This document shows positions 1 to 10,336 of a DNA stretch of 64,000 nt, piece after piece. Each line of letters begins with the position of its first letter. Positions within the stretch are counted from its first letter, which is position 1. Position numbers and translations under genes: made by a program. The notes beneath the pieces are model-generated. The model was not told where the DNA came from. It saw nothing but the letters and a program-made list of their open reading frames with translations, and did not search any database. The stretch covers positions 10,461,426 to 10,525,425 of the forward strand of contig NC_135263.1 of NCBI RefSeq assembly GCF_964204865.1, in the 5' to 3' direction. This DNA comes from Styela clava. Its lineage: Eukaryota > Chordata > Ascidiacea > Stolidobranchia > Styelidae.

Positions 1-983
1 TCATAATTACTATGTAATATTAAAAATGTCGTCGTATAAATATTTGACAGCGAAAATAGCCAAATTAGTTGAGCGGTTTGGCTGATAAATAGCTAAAAAC
101 ACGTGAATCCTATTCTATCGCGGGGGTGGGACATGTATGGATCATAGCTCACGATCTCTCCAGACAAAAAATAAATTAAAAAGTACTATTCCAACTTATC
201 TTTTAAAACATTCTGGACCATATCAAAATGGTAAATATATCGGAAATATCGGCCTTAATCTAACCGATACCGATACATGGCCGATACCGAAAAAATGGCC
301 GATATTGCCGATACCGATACCCGATACCGATACATCGGTACATCTCTACTTGTAATCAGTTTGGACTGACAGCAATAAACGAGAGGTCGTGAATCGCTTT
401 GAGACGTCATTTCAACTGTCCCATTTCTCGTGATCAGTGTGGGACCTTGCAACAAACCTCATTGCACTGGATTGGCTTCGCCAATATGATAAATTCAATA
501 CTATTTGACGCAAATTTTTGAATGCATACGGTATTAGGTATTGTAAATCCTATATATAATTTGAATGAGGCTCCTTCTAACATTATGGAAGTTCAAAATG
601 ATAATGATATTGACAAACCATTGTGCTCCCTTTACTTTTTTCCAGTCAATAACAACTCTGGTATCGCCGACTTCTCGAACTTGTAAGTTGTCCGGAGAAT
701 CCAGATCTGAAATTATCGCACGGAGCTATATTTCGTTATAACCAAGTATTAGGTCCACTTCTTATGATGAGGCTTGGATAACATTCATACTTACTGATAT
801 GTTTGACTAAAGTTATGGTATTAATATAAATATTCATCATACGAATATCTCAACCTGATGCCTGCAACTCTTTTGAGATGATTAAACTAAATAACAGTGG
901 TAGAGAATATTGAAAATTGTGCATAAGATTTCCTTTTCGTTGACAAAAAGATATTAATATTGTGGTAAAAAACACTTATAGTT
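1..983. other. Non-coding left flank
   Basis: No coding exon could be supported here. Short open frames lack splice context and recognisable domains. The only visible structure is the short GATACC-type satellite listed separately. The sequence is AT-rich and resembles other spacers in the window. Confidence 0.5.
240..341. repeat. Degenerate GATACC/CGATAC simple repeat
   Basis: The stretch repeats variants of 'ccgatacc' and 'gatattgccgatacc' about ten times in 100 bases. It opens frames on both strands, but these encode only low-complexity peptides. It is a short decayed minisatellite; nothing suggests a function. Confidence 0.7.
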
Positions 984-1180
984 TTATTTCATTTTACCTT
1001 CCTCGCAGAATTCTTCTCTTTTGACTCTTCCAGGCACCAAGTTCTCGGCATTGTTGCGAAATGTTTTATCATTAAAAGTTTGCTTTGCATTTGTTCTCGA
1101 TTCTGCACAGCAAAAATCTCTGATGCAAATTGAACAGACCAGAATCCAGACAAATCCCGCCCGGCTGGTCGAGACACCAA
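984..1180 (-). CDS. Possible first exon of a secreted protein, reading off the left edge
   Basis: On the minus strand an ATG at about 1180 opens a frame beginning MVGVSTSRAGFVWILVCSIC, which looks like a signal peptide, with small and cysteine residues where cleavage would be expected. A basic stretch, GRVKREE, follows, and a possible donor (gaag|gtaaaa) lies near 990. If real, the rest of the gene would lie to the left, mostly outside the window. I see no downstream exon in 1-983, no homology and no second supporting signal. This could be a chance frame; it is listed because hydrophobic leader, dibasic site and donor occur in order. Confidence 0.25.
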
Positions 1181-1342
1181 CCATATCCCGGTACTTTATT
1201 GTCGAGTACTCAATAAACAAATAGAATTATTTTAAAACTGTTGATAGAATAGAAGTGAAGCAACATACTTAGGCGTTTTTGACGAACAGTACCTAAGTAA
1301 TATGAGTTTAAAATTTTGGATTTAATATATTATTTATTAATT

Positions 1343-1456
1343 CTGTTGCACACTAACACAAATGTATTTCTGTAACGTTTCTTCTGGCCAAAGTCAGACT
1401 TTCTCGGTTGGAAGAAACCTTACAAAAATACATTTGTGTCGGTGTAGGGTACAGCA
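1343..1456. repeat. Imperfect inverted repeat, MITE-like hairpin
   Basis: The left arm (about 1350-1383, 'acacaaatgtatttctgtaa') pairs with the right arm (about 1411-1446, 'ttacaaaaatacatttgtgt'), leaving a loop of about 28 bases. Arms of about 35 bp with few mismatches and no coding capacity suggest a small foldback transposable element. I could not define a clean target duplication. Confidence 0.6.
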
Positions 1457-3649
1457 GGACTATTGAATTACATAGTATAGTAATGTTTATTCCTGCTACA
1501 ACATTCTTGCATTATGAGCATTCTCGGAGCAAAGGCACATACGACGGATAGGAAGTTAGCCTCGCGTAACCCCAACTAATAGTTTCATTAATTTATTGTT
1601 TTAAAACTCTCAAAATTGGAAAATCAGTATTTTAAAGAAAAAATTTCGTATGCTAAATTCATTCTATATATTCTTACTACCTTCTTTTTTAGTCTTCTGA
1701 ACTTTTATCTAAAAAACTCTGAAGTTAAATATCATTGCTATTACACGTTTAATTTTAATCAAAACAGCTTCTCCATTCTTTGGGTTAAATTAAACAATTA
1801 ATACATTTATACAGATTATCGCTAATACCAAAAACAGTGCACTTATTTTAACACTTTTAATAGTTTTTAAATAGTAAACTAAATTTTATTTCGATTTTCG
1901 ATTTCTTTATTGAGAGATGATAATTCTTTTTGCCTATCTTTAAAAACAAACACTGTTACTTAGACATATTGTAGAAATTTAAATTAACTCTGCAATACAT
2001 GATAGCGCCAATCAGAAAAGTATCACATTCAACTGTATAAGCGACTTTCAATACGGATTTTGACAAAGCAGGTGTGCTTACCTTCTCACAAAGGCCCCTA
2101 ATGCATTCCATGCATTCAGGAAATACTTCTCAAAAGGATGTACATGAGGTACATAATAAAGTGCATCTACATTATTAAAGTGATCATTTAATATGGAAAG
2201 ATAAACGAATTAAAAATTGATGCACACGTATCGGCAACACCATAAATTATGTTCTAAAATAGATGTGGCGCACCTTTGGTATTTTAAAATTAAACATCGT
2301 TACGTAGAATAAAATATTTTGTTTTATATGCAAATGAATTCAATTTTTTGTGCAAAATTTAAATGTGTTTTCGCTAAATGGGTATTCTAAAGCAGAACTT
2401 TAGCAGAACGATACTGACGTCATAATGTAAATTGTTTTCGTCATAATATGAAATACGACACCATGATATTCACTCCGACGCGAGAGAGATTGTTTCCCTT
2501 CAGTGTTAGACTCGGGGCTATTTTGGTGACTTTTGAATTGAGTATTTTTATTCCCCGTCAAGTTTCAAAATAATGTAGTAGTAAAGAACATACGTACGTT
2601 TAATCATACCAGAATTGTATTCACAATATGAATTTTTTTTTTAAATTTTAACATTTCAGAAATGTTATTTATCTTCATTTTACATAATTTCATTTGCCTC
2701 GGGTAGTATTAAAATAAGGTTTCCTAAAGTTATAACGCATAAACGGTGCTTTTTACAACAAAACAGACTTTATATATATAGCCAATCTTATAGAGTAATG
2801 ATGTCATCTACTTTCTTTACAGTAGCACAATAACATAAGACCAATTCACGAAGTTGAGACCATACATTTTGTAACTAAGGCAAATTATGAAATTTAGTGC
2901 ACGGAATGTACCGATTTTTTGTGAACTGCAGTTAAAATAAATATGTGTTACATTATACAAATTGGAAACGATTGTCCGTAATTGTTACGTAATTCTGCAG
3001 GACAATATTGAAACCAGCCTAATCTGGAAAAAATTTTTGAATTTTTTTTAGTTATCCAGATTTGTACCAGTCGCAATAAAGTCTAAAATCTGCACGTAAT
3101 GACTCTACCATTAAGACTCGATAATCTTTCCAAATTATTTTAATCTTATTATGAAGGGTGGGTTTGGACTCTGAATCAAATCCATTGAATATGGCGACCT
3201 TGCCCGAGGCCGAAGAAATGCCTCATAAATTCCCAAATTTTATTAGTAAATTGCTTTTTAAAATTTGAAGCGCTTTGAAATTATTCAAACGCAAGTTTTA
3301 GAATTTAGTTTTCGTTGTTCCATCGCCAACTGCTAGGAACGAATTCCTGTAGAAATTGTGAGGTGTGTTCAAACGGCAATCCACATATTTTACTCAAATA
3401 TTTTGACTCGGCGATAAAATATTGAAACGCGAATCCAGGTTCTTTGCGCTATAGTCATATGCTTGATTCTGTTTTTCTGTTCCTGTCCCATGCGCGAGGG
3501 AGAAGGCGTTTGCACTGGCTTTATGTGCTGTTTTTAATGACATTGCAAGCAGACAATAATTTTGTACACTCAATTCAATCATTGTTCTCTTATTGTAGCA
3601 AAGTGTTGCTGTAGTGAGAATATCCATTAATCAGTGCTGTAGATTGAAA
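1457..3649. other. Spacer upstream of the first IGFBP-fibrinogen gene
   Basis: No exon or known element was supported. This must contain the promoter and 5' UTR of the gene starting at 3650, but I could not identify a TATA box or transcription start with confidence. Sequence near 3620-3649 leads directly to the ATG without an obvious intron. Confidence 0.45.
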
Positions 3650-6600
3650 ATGAATATTGCGTCACTGATTATGGCGGTGCTCGGAGTCTGTGCATGCTCG
3701 GATGCGCTGAATTGCATTCGGTGTCAAAAAGCAACATGTCCGGATATCACTTGCCCTGGATCCAAAATACCTGACGAATGCGGGTGAGTTTTGTTAAGGT
3801 TAATATTTTACTTACTTAGTTAGGTATTGGTAATGCTATTTGCTATAAATTGGACAATTATGAAAGATTTCGTAATTGATAAGTACCGGTAGATGCAAAT
3901 TCAGCGAAGATCACTTTTACGTCTGAAAATTGTTCGGGAATTGAGATACTATGAGAAAACGTATAGGAATCTTATAACTCAAAAGATTACTGTAAGAATC
4001 ATCATGTATATTCGGTTTTCAGATGCTGTGACGTTTGTGCAAATCAAGAAAATGAGTCTTGCGGTGGCCCCTGGGACAGTGCTGGTATCTGTGATACAGG
4101 ACTTGCTTGTGTGACCACAGAAACCGAAGTGTCCTCATCAAATAAACCGACTCGATTACTAGTCCTTGCAATGCCTTTTGACCAGTCAACTGGAAAATGC
4201 AAAAGTAAGGACATTTTTATAATTGCTCAGCCCTGCCAATGCACAAAACAGTCAAATAGTGGATCGGGTATAACTCATGTAAAATGGGTTGTTGGCACGT
4301 TGGGCGGTACTATGTTAGCACCTCAGGTGAAAGTTGGCTAGTTTAATCCCTATAACCGCCGCTTTGCCTTTCTAATACGATATAGTGTCCTGCGTTTCAG
4401 CATTTGTATACTATTAGGTTCGAAAGTGAGGCAATTATTTGAAAGTTGGACTTTTTAATTCATAAATGGCAATTTATATTATGACATAGTGTTACCTTTT
4501 TTGTGATGTTAAGTTCTTGCACCTTGTTTATTTTGAATGTGATCGATCATTTTGAGTAGAAATATTATTTTGCATTTACAGCTTCATACAGAGACTGCAA
4601 TGAGGTCTGTGATAATACAACTACAATAACAAACCAACCAACGGGATTCACTTTTTACGGAAGAGAAGCAATGTTTATTGATGAAAATACTGGACGCGGA
4701 TTTCGAGCTTATTGTGATTGTAGCTCAGGGAAAAATATGGCGTGGACTGTAAGCTGGACTGGCTAATATTTTGAGAGAGTTTATTTCATTTGTCATACCA
4801 TGAAAAACAAGAAATAATAATAATCAAACAAATGCGTTCAGTATATTACTAGGACGCAACTATACGACTTTTTGGGGTCATCAGAGTCTATTGCCATCAA
4901 ATGCCATAAATTGCTTTTGGTAAATAAATAATGTCTATATAAAATTAATACAAAAATATCTTATCCTATTTATGCCAGTGTGCATTTTGTTAAAATCAAA
5001 ACTTGCTAATTCAAGGTAATTCAACGGCGAAGTAGCAATAAAGTCAGCTTCGATAAAACGTGGGAAGAATACGAAAAGGGCTTTGGAACCCCACTGGAAG
5101 ACTATTGGTTAGGTATGTCTCTGCGAAAACAATAATCATGTTTGTGCAATTGATTTCTTGACTCCCATTTTATCGTTAGTCTGTTTGTCTCCTATTAAGA
5201 TCTGATTTTTTTTTTGAGTTCTTATCTAGACACAAAATTTGCTCGCTATGAAGTTTTTTTGAATTTTCGGCGACGATGCCGGTATATTTTATTGAGTAAA
5301 TAGGCTTCTATTCTGAGTAATTAATATATAATAACCCAGGAAAATCATGTAAACTAATTTTAGTGATATACGGAAAACTGATAATAAATGAGTTAACTTG
5401 GTATATATTAGTAGAATCGATTCTTTCAAACAAGTACGGCGCTTTTTCTTATGGGGAAGAAAAAAGCAAAAAGTGTTACACAATCTTACGTATACAATCA
5501 ATTGAATATGAATGAAAAAAAAATTGAGGGATAGTTCCCCATTTGGTTATCAGTGCTCCTTACGTTTGTCTCATCGTTCCGAACGAAAATCCGAGAGTGA
5601 TACAGAACCAGCTTACTTTTGGCTTAACCGTCAAAGTATGCAATCAATTACTGATGTTTTAACCAATGAAATAAATAAATATATTTTCCCATTTTTCAGG
5701 TTTGCATAGACTTCATACTATGACCGATAAACAGCCATATGAAATGGAAATTAATATCCGATTCAAAAAGTCTTACAAAACTACAGCAAATTTTGGGTAA
5801 GAGAAGTTCATATGTTTTACTCGTGTCAAATTAGCAACAGAATGCATATGGCAATTTTGTTGCGACAGGTTCATTCTGACGTGATGCGTTACTATTTGTG
5901 AAAGTTCGTACTCGTCCCGATTTGACATTGCCTACCTAATTTACCACACTCTGGTGCATTGGTGACTTTATCTTGATGGTTAGGCATAGCTTCAACATTC
6001 GGCGCTCCAGACGCATGTGTATCAATATGAAGGTAGCTAATTTTGTTCGCCTACTTTACATCAAGTTGTGTAAAAGGACTGAAGCCTATGGGTAGAGACT
6101 ATATTCATTTGGCTAACACAGACAGTCCTCGAACTCGTAATAGAACTAAAATAACGTCAGACTAATAAAAAAAATTGCTTAAGTCAAATTTTCACATTTT
6201 AAGTAAATCAACAAAAACTTCATAACTTTCCCATTTTTCAATCTATTTTAAAATTTTTTTTAACTAGATTTATCTTATCAAATTTTTAATTATTTTAGGA
6301 TATCTATAACTTTCAAATTTTATTTCATATGCGCTAAAATTGACTTAGGCATTTTTTCATTCCTGCACCCCGAGTTAGGCAATATTATTCTTATCTTCAT
6401 CCTATATTTTCTTTGTACATTCGGGTGATGAATTGATTCTTGCGGATTCCATAAGTACGATCAAATCTCTTTAAAAAAAATGTCGCCTACGATCTTTCGT
6501 TCAATGACGCTGTACATCGAGTCATATTCCATTTGTGTATGTCCAGCCACCAAAAAGTTTTGGTCTATATCTATGTTGTAAGTTTTTGCCAGACTAGAAT

Positions 6601-9188
6601 ATGCATTGGCTACCGTGCTATTCCTATTGCGGTAACCACATCCATCGCTCCAAACTATGATATGCTTCAGCTCGGGATCATTACAAATGATTCGCTTAAA
6701 TGCTCAAACTGCAAGTAAGCAAATACTTCACTAGAAAGATTGCCATCAGTTTTTATTCCAGACGTAACAGAGACCTGCTTTTGATTTTGTATCATGTAGT
6801 GTGAGATTGTGTACATGTAGCTTAGTTCTGTAATATGAGGTAATAGCTCTTGTTCTGGGACATAAAAGCACGGCCTGTAGATCCATCGTCCAAACGGATT
6901 TATTTGCACTCGCAGAATCTTTGTCGGTTATCTTTTCTTTTCTAGCATGATCCTTCAGTTTGATATGCAAGCTATACTCAACTGTTCTCATGTTACCATG
7001 TTTGTAACCTACATACTTATCCTTTCGGGGGATGGAAACTGAGTATTTACGTCTGTGGAAAATCTCGTTGAAATGAGCTTCACTAACGACCAGTGTTCCC
7101 TCAAAGGTGTGCGCGTGTGCGCGCGCACACAGCTTTCAAAGGGTGCGCACACGAATAGATTTACTGCGCACAAACGTATTTCGATGTAATGTAACAATGT
7201 GCTCGGTTGGCAGGTTGAGAAAGTTTGTTGTTGACCCACTTATTACCCGGTTAGAACGCCGAAATTTCTTCATTGGTTTTTGCACAAATATCAGTCATTT
7301 CCAAAAAAGTGCGCACACGCTAAAATTTCTGCGCACACATACTACAAAAAATTAGAGGGAACATTGCTAACGACCCTCCTGTTTTCTTCCTCTGCAACAT
7401 TTTGGTAATACCTGTGGAGAGCAGATATTGTGGTGCCTGGATACAAAATTTTCATGTTTCTGTAACTTGGCAATTTTCTGCAATAATGCGAGTGTACAGT
7501 TGGTAGTGTGCTGAGCCACTCTTTTATAAATTCTCCATCCCTTTCACTTACTTTAGCACACTTTCCACTTTTGAGATCTTCCTGATCAACAGCTGTTATG
7601 TTAGAAGAGGTTTTATGTTTAATCCAAGACACCAACGTTCTGCAAGGCATCCCAAACGTGGAAACGAACATTGCTTTGCAGACTGGCAGCTCAGAACCAT
7701 TCGCAAGCTCCAGTTTGTAAACATATGAAGATTTTCTCCTAGATACACCGGATGATCTTTGTTGTTTAACCTCATGTGTCCCAACCAGAGTATTTATGAA
7801 TATTCTGCGTTCATTCCAAGTCTGCATAGACAAAAATTTATTGAAAATAGCAAGTCTTTGATCTTCATCCACAACGTTACACTGGCGAGTTTTGACTTTG
7901 CGACAGAATGCTGATCTACATGGTGGCCCTGGTTGACGATTGGGCACATTCTTCCCAGTTTCTATTTGATTTTCCTGATTTTTTCTTTATTTTGTTTCCA
8001 TTTATCGTGCACTGGTCTCTTTTCTCGGTTAGGTTAGGGCTCGTCCTAGGTTTCAATAGTGCCATCTGATCTTGTAGAGTCTTTATTGGTACTGTCCGAG
8101 ATACTCTACTCACCGCGTCCAGATCATCGAGACTTACATCAATATACAGTATTTCGTGAAACGGTAAATACTAAATAGCCACTTTCACTATATAAATATG
8201 CATCGTAATCCCCCTCGCAGCCATCGAGCTGAAGCTCTATAAAACTTCCAACTTCATTCACCTCATCTGTGAAAATTAAATACGAAAACATGCGAAGATC
8301 GCTCGCTACTATCACCGTATAAATTCGCATTTTTTGACGTTCAATAACTTACCACGTGTGACACTATCATTTGCAGAAGCATTTCTAAGTAGAGCATAGT
8401 TTCTCAGCTTCCTGGACTCCATACTGTTATTATTCTATCACTACAATTACTTGCCGGTAGCGTCCAGATGTTGAAATATATATTTTAGTACACCCGACTT
8501 GAACCAGGAAGCGCTGCTCATCGAAGAATCATTCTATATAGTATAGGGCAATGCTATTTTTGAACACGAAATGTACACATGGATAGTTTTGTTATTATGC
8601 TGTTGTTGTTATTTTTCTCTTTATCGTTATGAATAAATCGCCTTTCTCATCAATACTGAACCTATTGCTTTGAAATTTTCAGTGGCTGAAGATTGTATTT
8701 TTCGCTGGAAGGAACACTGCTGGTAGTGATTGCATACCCGTGCTACTTTGTTTTGGCTTTCGTGTCCATATATTTGAGTATCACACTCTTGTTATAAATA
8801 TAGATCGGTGCAACATAAATGAACTTTCAGTCTTATTTTGTTTAGCTTAACAGCTATACTCTACCATTCTAGAATTGTGATTATTGGAAGTCGTGAAACC
8901 TCATACCAGATGATTCTTGGACTGAACACCGGAAAACTGAGTAATGCATTCATGAGAGTTCACAACGGGATGAAATTTTCAACAAAAGACAACGACAACG
9001 ATAATTGGTCGGGAGGAAATTGCGCCAAATGGTTTGGAGGAGGTTGGTGGTTCAACAGCTGCACCGAACAGAATCTTAATGGAGTATACTATCCTAATTC
9101 TCCAGGTCCCGATAGAATAACATGGGGTGGAGATACATCGCCAGATATCGAGATGATTGAAATGAAAATCAGGCCATTGGTTTATTAA
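3650..9188 (+). CDS. Secreted IGFBP-type domain + fibrinogen-related protein (paralogue 1)
   Basis: Six exons: 3650-3783, 4023-4204, 4582-4748, 5016-5112, 5700-5796, 8873-9188 (stop TAA). They total 993 nt, or 330 residues, with consistent phases. Residues 1-20 ([19 protein letters not shown]) are a signal peptide. Residues 21-105 are cysteine-rich, with [18 protein letters not shown] followed by GICDTGLAC, the pattern of the IGFBP N-terminal domain. Residues 107-330 form a fibrinogen C-terminal domain: [31 protein letters not shown], the calcium-site-like KDNDNDNW, then GGNCAKW and GGWWFNSC. This would be a secreted recognition or adhesion protein. A near-identical exon plan on the minus strand at 10337-12664 shows recent inverted duplication. 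The last intron (3 kb) is swollen by transposon debris. The IGFBP call rests on cysteine spacing alone; no growth-factor binding is implied. Confidence 0.88.
6458..8113 (-). pseudogene. Decayed transposase-like gene inside the last intron of the fibrinogen gene
   Basis: On the minus strand, successive fragments read as one ancestral protein: a basic N-terminus (about 8113-7950), a main segment (7947-7367), a segment from about 7082 to 6750, and a C-terminal part ending with a stop near 6460. Diagnostic stretches are [47 protein letters not shown] and [18 protein letters not shown] associate these with a transposable-element protein family common in arthropod and other invertebrate genomes, but cannot name it. 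It is broken by at least two frameshifts (near 7940 and near 6745) and by a later hAT-like insertion at 7091-7366. The two best acidic candidates for an active site are the D in WSDG and the D in EYDS. This is not a host gene. Confidence 0.75.
7091..7366. mobile_element. hAT-like non-autonomous element with perfect 8-bp target duplication
   Basis: The element begins CAGTGTTCCCTC and ends GAGGGAACATTG, an inverted terminal repeat of hAT style. It is flanked by the identical octamer CTAACGAC at 7083-7090 and 7367-7374. The interior carries several GTGCGCACAC-type palindromic motifs and no coding capacity. It interrupts the older minus-strand transposase remnant: the frame reads across the site if the element and one octamer are ignored. 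Confidence 0.85.
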
Positions 9189-9232
9189 CACTACACTTGA
9201 GTATATATATTATAGTGTAATTATGATGATGC

Positions 9233-9272
9233 AATAAAGTATAATACAAAAATTGTAAGGCTAACAAATAAA
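9233..9272 (+). terminator. Polyadenylation signals of the first IGFBP-fibrinogen gene
   Basis: AATAAA occurs at 9233-9238 and again at 9267-9272, 45 and 79 bases after the stop codon. The spacing suits a short 3' UTR. Which one is used cannot be told from sequence. Confidence 0.55.
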
Positions 9273-10336
9273 ATCAAAGAAGGTTTTTATTTTTTCGTTC
9301 TTAGAAAGGCATTTTACTTCGTATTTGCTTAGTGTCATTAATATTCTTCAGTTCCTGGTTATCACTATGAAACTGATTTATGCTGTACAACTTAAACTGT
9401 ACAATAGAGGGAGTGCGACTCGCGCATAAAACTATCTAAGGATCCCATAAAGATAGAATAAATAAAGTACTTATTTATGCATAGTGGGGGAGGAATAAAG
9501 AGTTGCATTGCATTGAAAAAATCAAAGGTCGCGATTTTCGGAGATGGTGTCACTCTCTTTCATATAACGGAGTCGCGTATTCCCGCTCTGTGTTGCTGTT
9601 TCCGTGAAAGTAAGAGTCCCACTCCCATCAAATTGAGAACCCATCCGTAGACGTAACCAGGGGAGGTCAGCGAGGCAACACCATTCTACTCTATTTTTGA
9701 ACGATTTACTGAAAACTGACTTTTTCTAGCTTGCTATCAATAACCCTTTACCAAATGAACGAACAAAGATAGATGAAAATGCGAGCCTATATACCTTGGC
9801 TAACTTCGATAGCGAAGTAAGTCTTTAGGGAGATTCTTTAAGATACCAGTGGCTGCTTTCATCTAACCTTGTTTGGAGCAAAAGGCACTGGGGCTCCCGA
9901 AGTATGCGAACCAAGATGGCGGACATCGGAATGTGATATGTGTACTAGGTTAGGGTTAGGCCATAATTTTAGGTATAAATACTACGGGAGGCTCTTGGCT
10001 AGTCTTCGAACTGATAATAGGACTAAAATAAGAAAAATTGGAAAAAAATTATCGCCTAACCCTAACCTGTTACCCATGTTACGTTCCGATGTCCGCCATC
10101 TTGGTTCGCATACTTCGGGAGCACCAAAGGCACAGATATATTACGTCATTGAACAAAAAAACCTATCCATCGTCTGAGTAGATAATTGTTTCCTCCTCGA
10201 CTCAAAAAAAAACTTGTAGTCGTTAACAAACACCCAGATACAATTTTATTTCCTTTGTCAAATCTGCCGTACGTACGTAGTACTCAATATAAATAAATTG
10301 TGCAATAAATATATAAATACTCAATAACTACATAAT
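9273..10336. other. Spacer between convergent fibrinogen genes
   Basis: This is the tail-to-tail gap between the two IGFBP-fibrinogen paralogues. It contains the mobile element at 9889-10125 and, for the minus-strand gene, a reverse-complement AATAAA at 10245-10250. No exon is seen. Confidence 0.6.
9889..10125. mobile_element. MITE with long terminal inverted repeats, copy 1
   Basis: About 42 bp at each end are inverted repeats (GCTCCCGAAGTATGCGAACC... and its complement). Further inside, GGTTAGGGTTAGGC pairs with GCCTAACCCTAACC, so much of the element can fold back on itself. The octamer AAAGGCAC flanks it at 9881-9888 and 10126-10133, consistent with an 8-bp target duplication. A second copy lies at 32886-33121. 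The open frames inside are by-products of the repeat. Confidence 0.85.

Noticed and set aside
4111-4341. 76-residue plus-strand frame overlapping exon 2 of the first fibrinogen gene
   Set aside because: It shares exon bases but runs past a good splice donor into intron sequence; the spliced model is supported by the paralogue's identical exon length.
7342-7947. 201-residue minus-strand frame considered as an intact host gene
   Set aside because: Flanking frames continue the same protein with frameshifts, and a transposon insertion ends it artificially. It is part of a decayed mobile element.
9869-10177. Open frame of about 100 residues (MFGAKGTGAPEV...)
   Set aside because: It lies within the inverted-repeat element at 9889-10125, and the same peptide recurs in the copy at 32934-33149. 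It is an element by-product, not a gene.
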